The notes beneath the pieces were generated by a model that was given only the letters and a program-made list of their open reading frames with translations, was not told the origin of the DNA and ran no database searches. A program made the translations under genes and the position numbers. Below are positions 15,688 to 16,462 of a stretch of 16,462 nucleotides of DNA, one piece after another (the first letter of the stretch is position 1; each line of letters starts with the position of its first letter). Source of the stretch: UBA922 sp035438805 (lineage in GTDB: Bacteria; Patescibacteriota; Patescibacteriia; Magasanikbacterales; UBA922); assembly GCA_035438805.1 (NCBI GenBank), contig DAORJA010000018.1, positions 1 through 16,462 of the forward strand, read 5' to 3'.

Positions 15688-16462
15688 AACGGTTTAAACT
15701 TCTAACTTCATTATTTTTTTTATCTGTTCTTCTTTTAGGATTTGGGGTCGCCGAGGACGCATTTGCACTCAAAAAAATTGGCGATGCATGTACTGAATCT
15801 AATGAATGTGAAAGCAACACTTGTGACGACTCATATTGTACATGCGGTGACACTGCTCCTTCTAACCATTGTGCACAAGCATACGGAGGCACGGCAGCTA
15901 ACTGGAAGTGCGTCGATGAAGACGAAGACCCAGATTCTTCACGTGAAGAATGGAATTTTTGTAAAAAATCTGACTACCTTAGCAGTCTCCCAAAAACTTC
16001 TACTGCCGACGTCAAATACCCTGTTGAAAAAAAATTACTCATGGGTCAACCATGCATTGATGTAGATGCTTGCCTTTCAGGAAATGGACACGGTATAGAT
16101 GTTTGTAATGAAACTAAGCTCGATAGTAGTCCAACTCCAGGTGATCCGCTTTATGATCCTTGGTACGTACCGGGGAAAAAATTAAATATCTGTACACCTC
16201 CTCCTGACAGCATGAGAGCACCTGATATGTGTGAATATCAGTATGGTACCGGTGATTGGGATTGGAATATGGTGGCTGATACTGCTGGGCTAGAACTTAG
16301 AGGCATGAGGGTGTGTAAGAAAAATGGTAGTCCTATAATGACCACACTAGCTGAAATGCGTAAAAGTGCTGTAAAAGATGTGAATAGTGTAGAGACGACT
16401 TTTCTTGGCTTTGATATCTCCATGGAGGCGCCTGAACTTGTCACTCCTGCTACCAAAATTGG
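15684..16462 (+). CDS. Cysteine-rich exported protein, N-terminal part (runs off the window)
   Basis: The ATG at 15684 overlaps the thioredoxin stop (ATGA), and the frame stays open to the window edge, 259 codons. Residues 1-28 form a Sec signal peptide: basic MKRFK, hydrophobic 6-22, and Ala-Phe-Ala before the predicted cut after residue 28. The visible mature part has 14 cysteines (36, 42, 47, 52, 54, 63, 76, 93, 124, 130, 141, 170, 183, 211). The first cluster resembles small disulfide-rich EGF-like or dickkopf-like knots, and a related Gly-x-x-Cys-x5-Cys-x-Ser element recurs at 121-132. No family is recognised. The C-terminal part is missing; large CPR proteins with such N-termini can end in pilin-like membrane segments, but that cannot be tested here. 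Folding very likely depends on the thioredoxin encoded just upstream. Confidence 0.85.
   Translation, partial: MKRFKLLTSLFFLSVLLLGFGVAEDAFALKKIGDACTESNECESNTCDDSYCTCGDTAPSNHCAQAYGGTAANWKCVDEDEDPDSSREEWNFCKKSDYLSSLPKTSTADVKYPVEKKLLMGQPCIDVDACLSGNGHGIDVCNETKLDSSPTPGDPLYDPWYVPGKKLNICTPPPDSMRAPDMCEYQYGTGDWDWNMVADTAGLELRGMRVCKKNGSPIMTTLAEMRKSAVKDVNSVETTFLGFDISMEAPELVTPATKI

Noticed and set aside
1..16462. UGA recoding as in Gracilibacteria or Absconditabacteria
   Set aside because: All major genes read through without in-frame TGA, and the thioredoxin gene ends in TGA exactly at a gene junction.

Overview
The window looks like chromosomal DNA from a small-genome bacterium, most plausibly a member of the Candidate Phyla Radiation (Patescibacteria). 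This is an inference. It rests on moderately AT-rich coding sequence, tight gene packing, the near absence of Shine-Dalgarno motifs before any start codon, the style of the RseP, LemA, HtpX and ClpC homologues, and several anchored or secreted proteins of no recognised family. All reading frames are intact under the standard bacterial code, and one gene uses TGA as a real stop, so a UGA-recoded lineage is unlikely. No tRNA, rRNA, CRISPR array, IS element or phage gene was seen, and no gap between genes exceeds about 135 bases.

Layout. (1) 1-6167, minus strand: in transcription order rseP (site-2 protease), pheS and pheT (both subunits of phenylalanyl-tRNA synthetase), a membrane-anchored protein with a Cys-Cys-Gly-Gly-Gly motif, then, after a 73-base gap, the first 39 codons of a secreted protein cut by the window edge. 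An extended -10 type promoter candidate lies upstream of rseP. (2) 6300-7751, plus strand: lemA and htpX, a classic pair, closed by a strong bidirectional terminator. (3) 7782-9793, minus strand: a phosphomannomutase/phosphoglucomutase gene followed 2 bases later by a HAD-family hydrolase. (4) 9885-16462, plus strand: clpC, then 1 base later a coiled-coil membrane protein of unknown family, an anchored beta-propeller-like protein, a DsbA-like membrane thioredoxin, and, overlapping it by ATGA, a cysteine-rich exported protein open at the right edge. Regions 3 and 4 diverge from a 91-base spacer in which one 12-base palindrome supplies a -10 box on both strands.

The common theme is envelope protein handling. 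RseP, HtpX and ClpC are proteolysis or unfolding factors, the thioredoxin can make or rearrange disulfides, and at least five other products are anchored or exported. The most interesting part is the right-hand run (9885-16462). An unfoldase of the ClpP-partner type is co-transcribed with an unknown membrane coiled-coil protein, an extracytoplasmic propeller and a thiol oxidoreductase, ending in a 14-cysteine exported protein that is the oxidoreductase's likely substrate. I suggest this is the front end of a cell-surface assembly or secretion locus. The genes that would prove it lie beyond the right edge.
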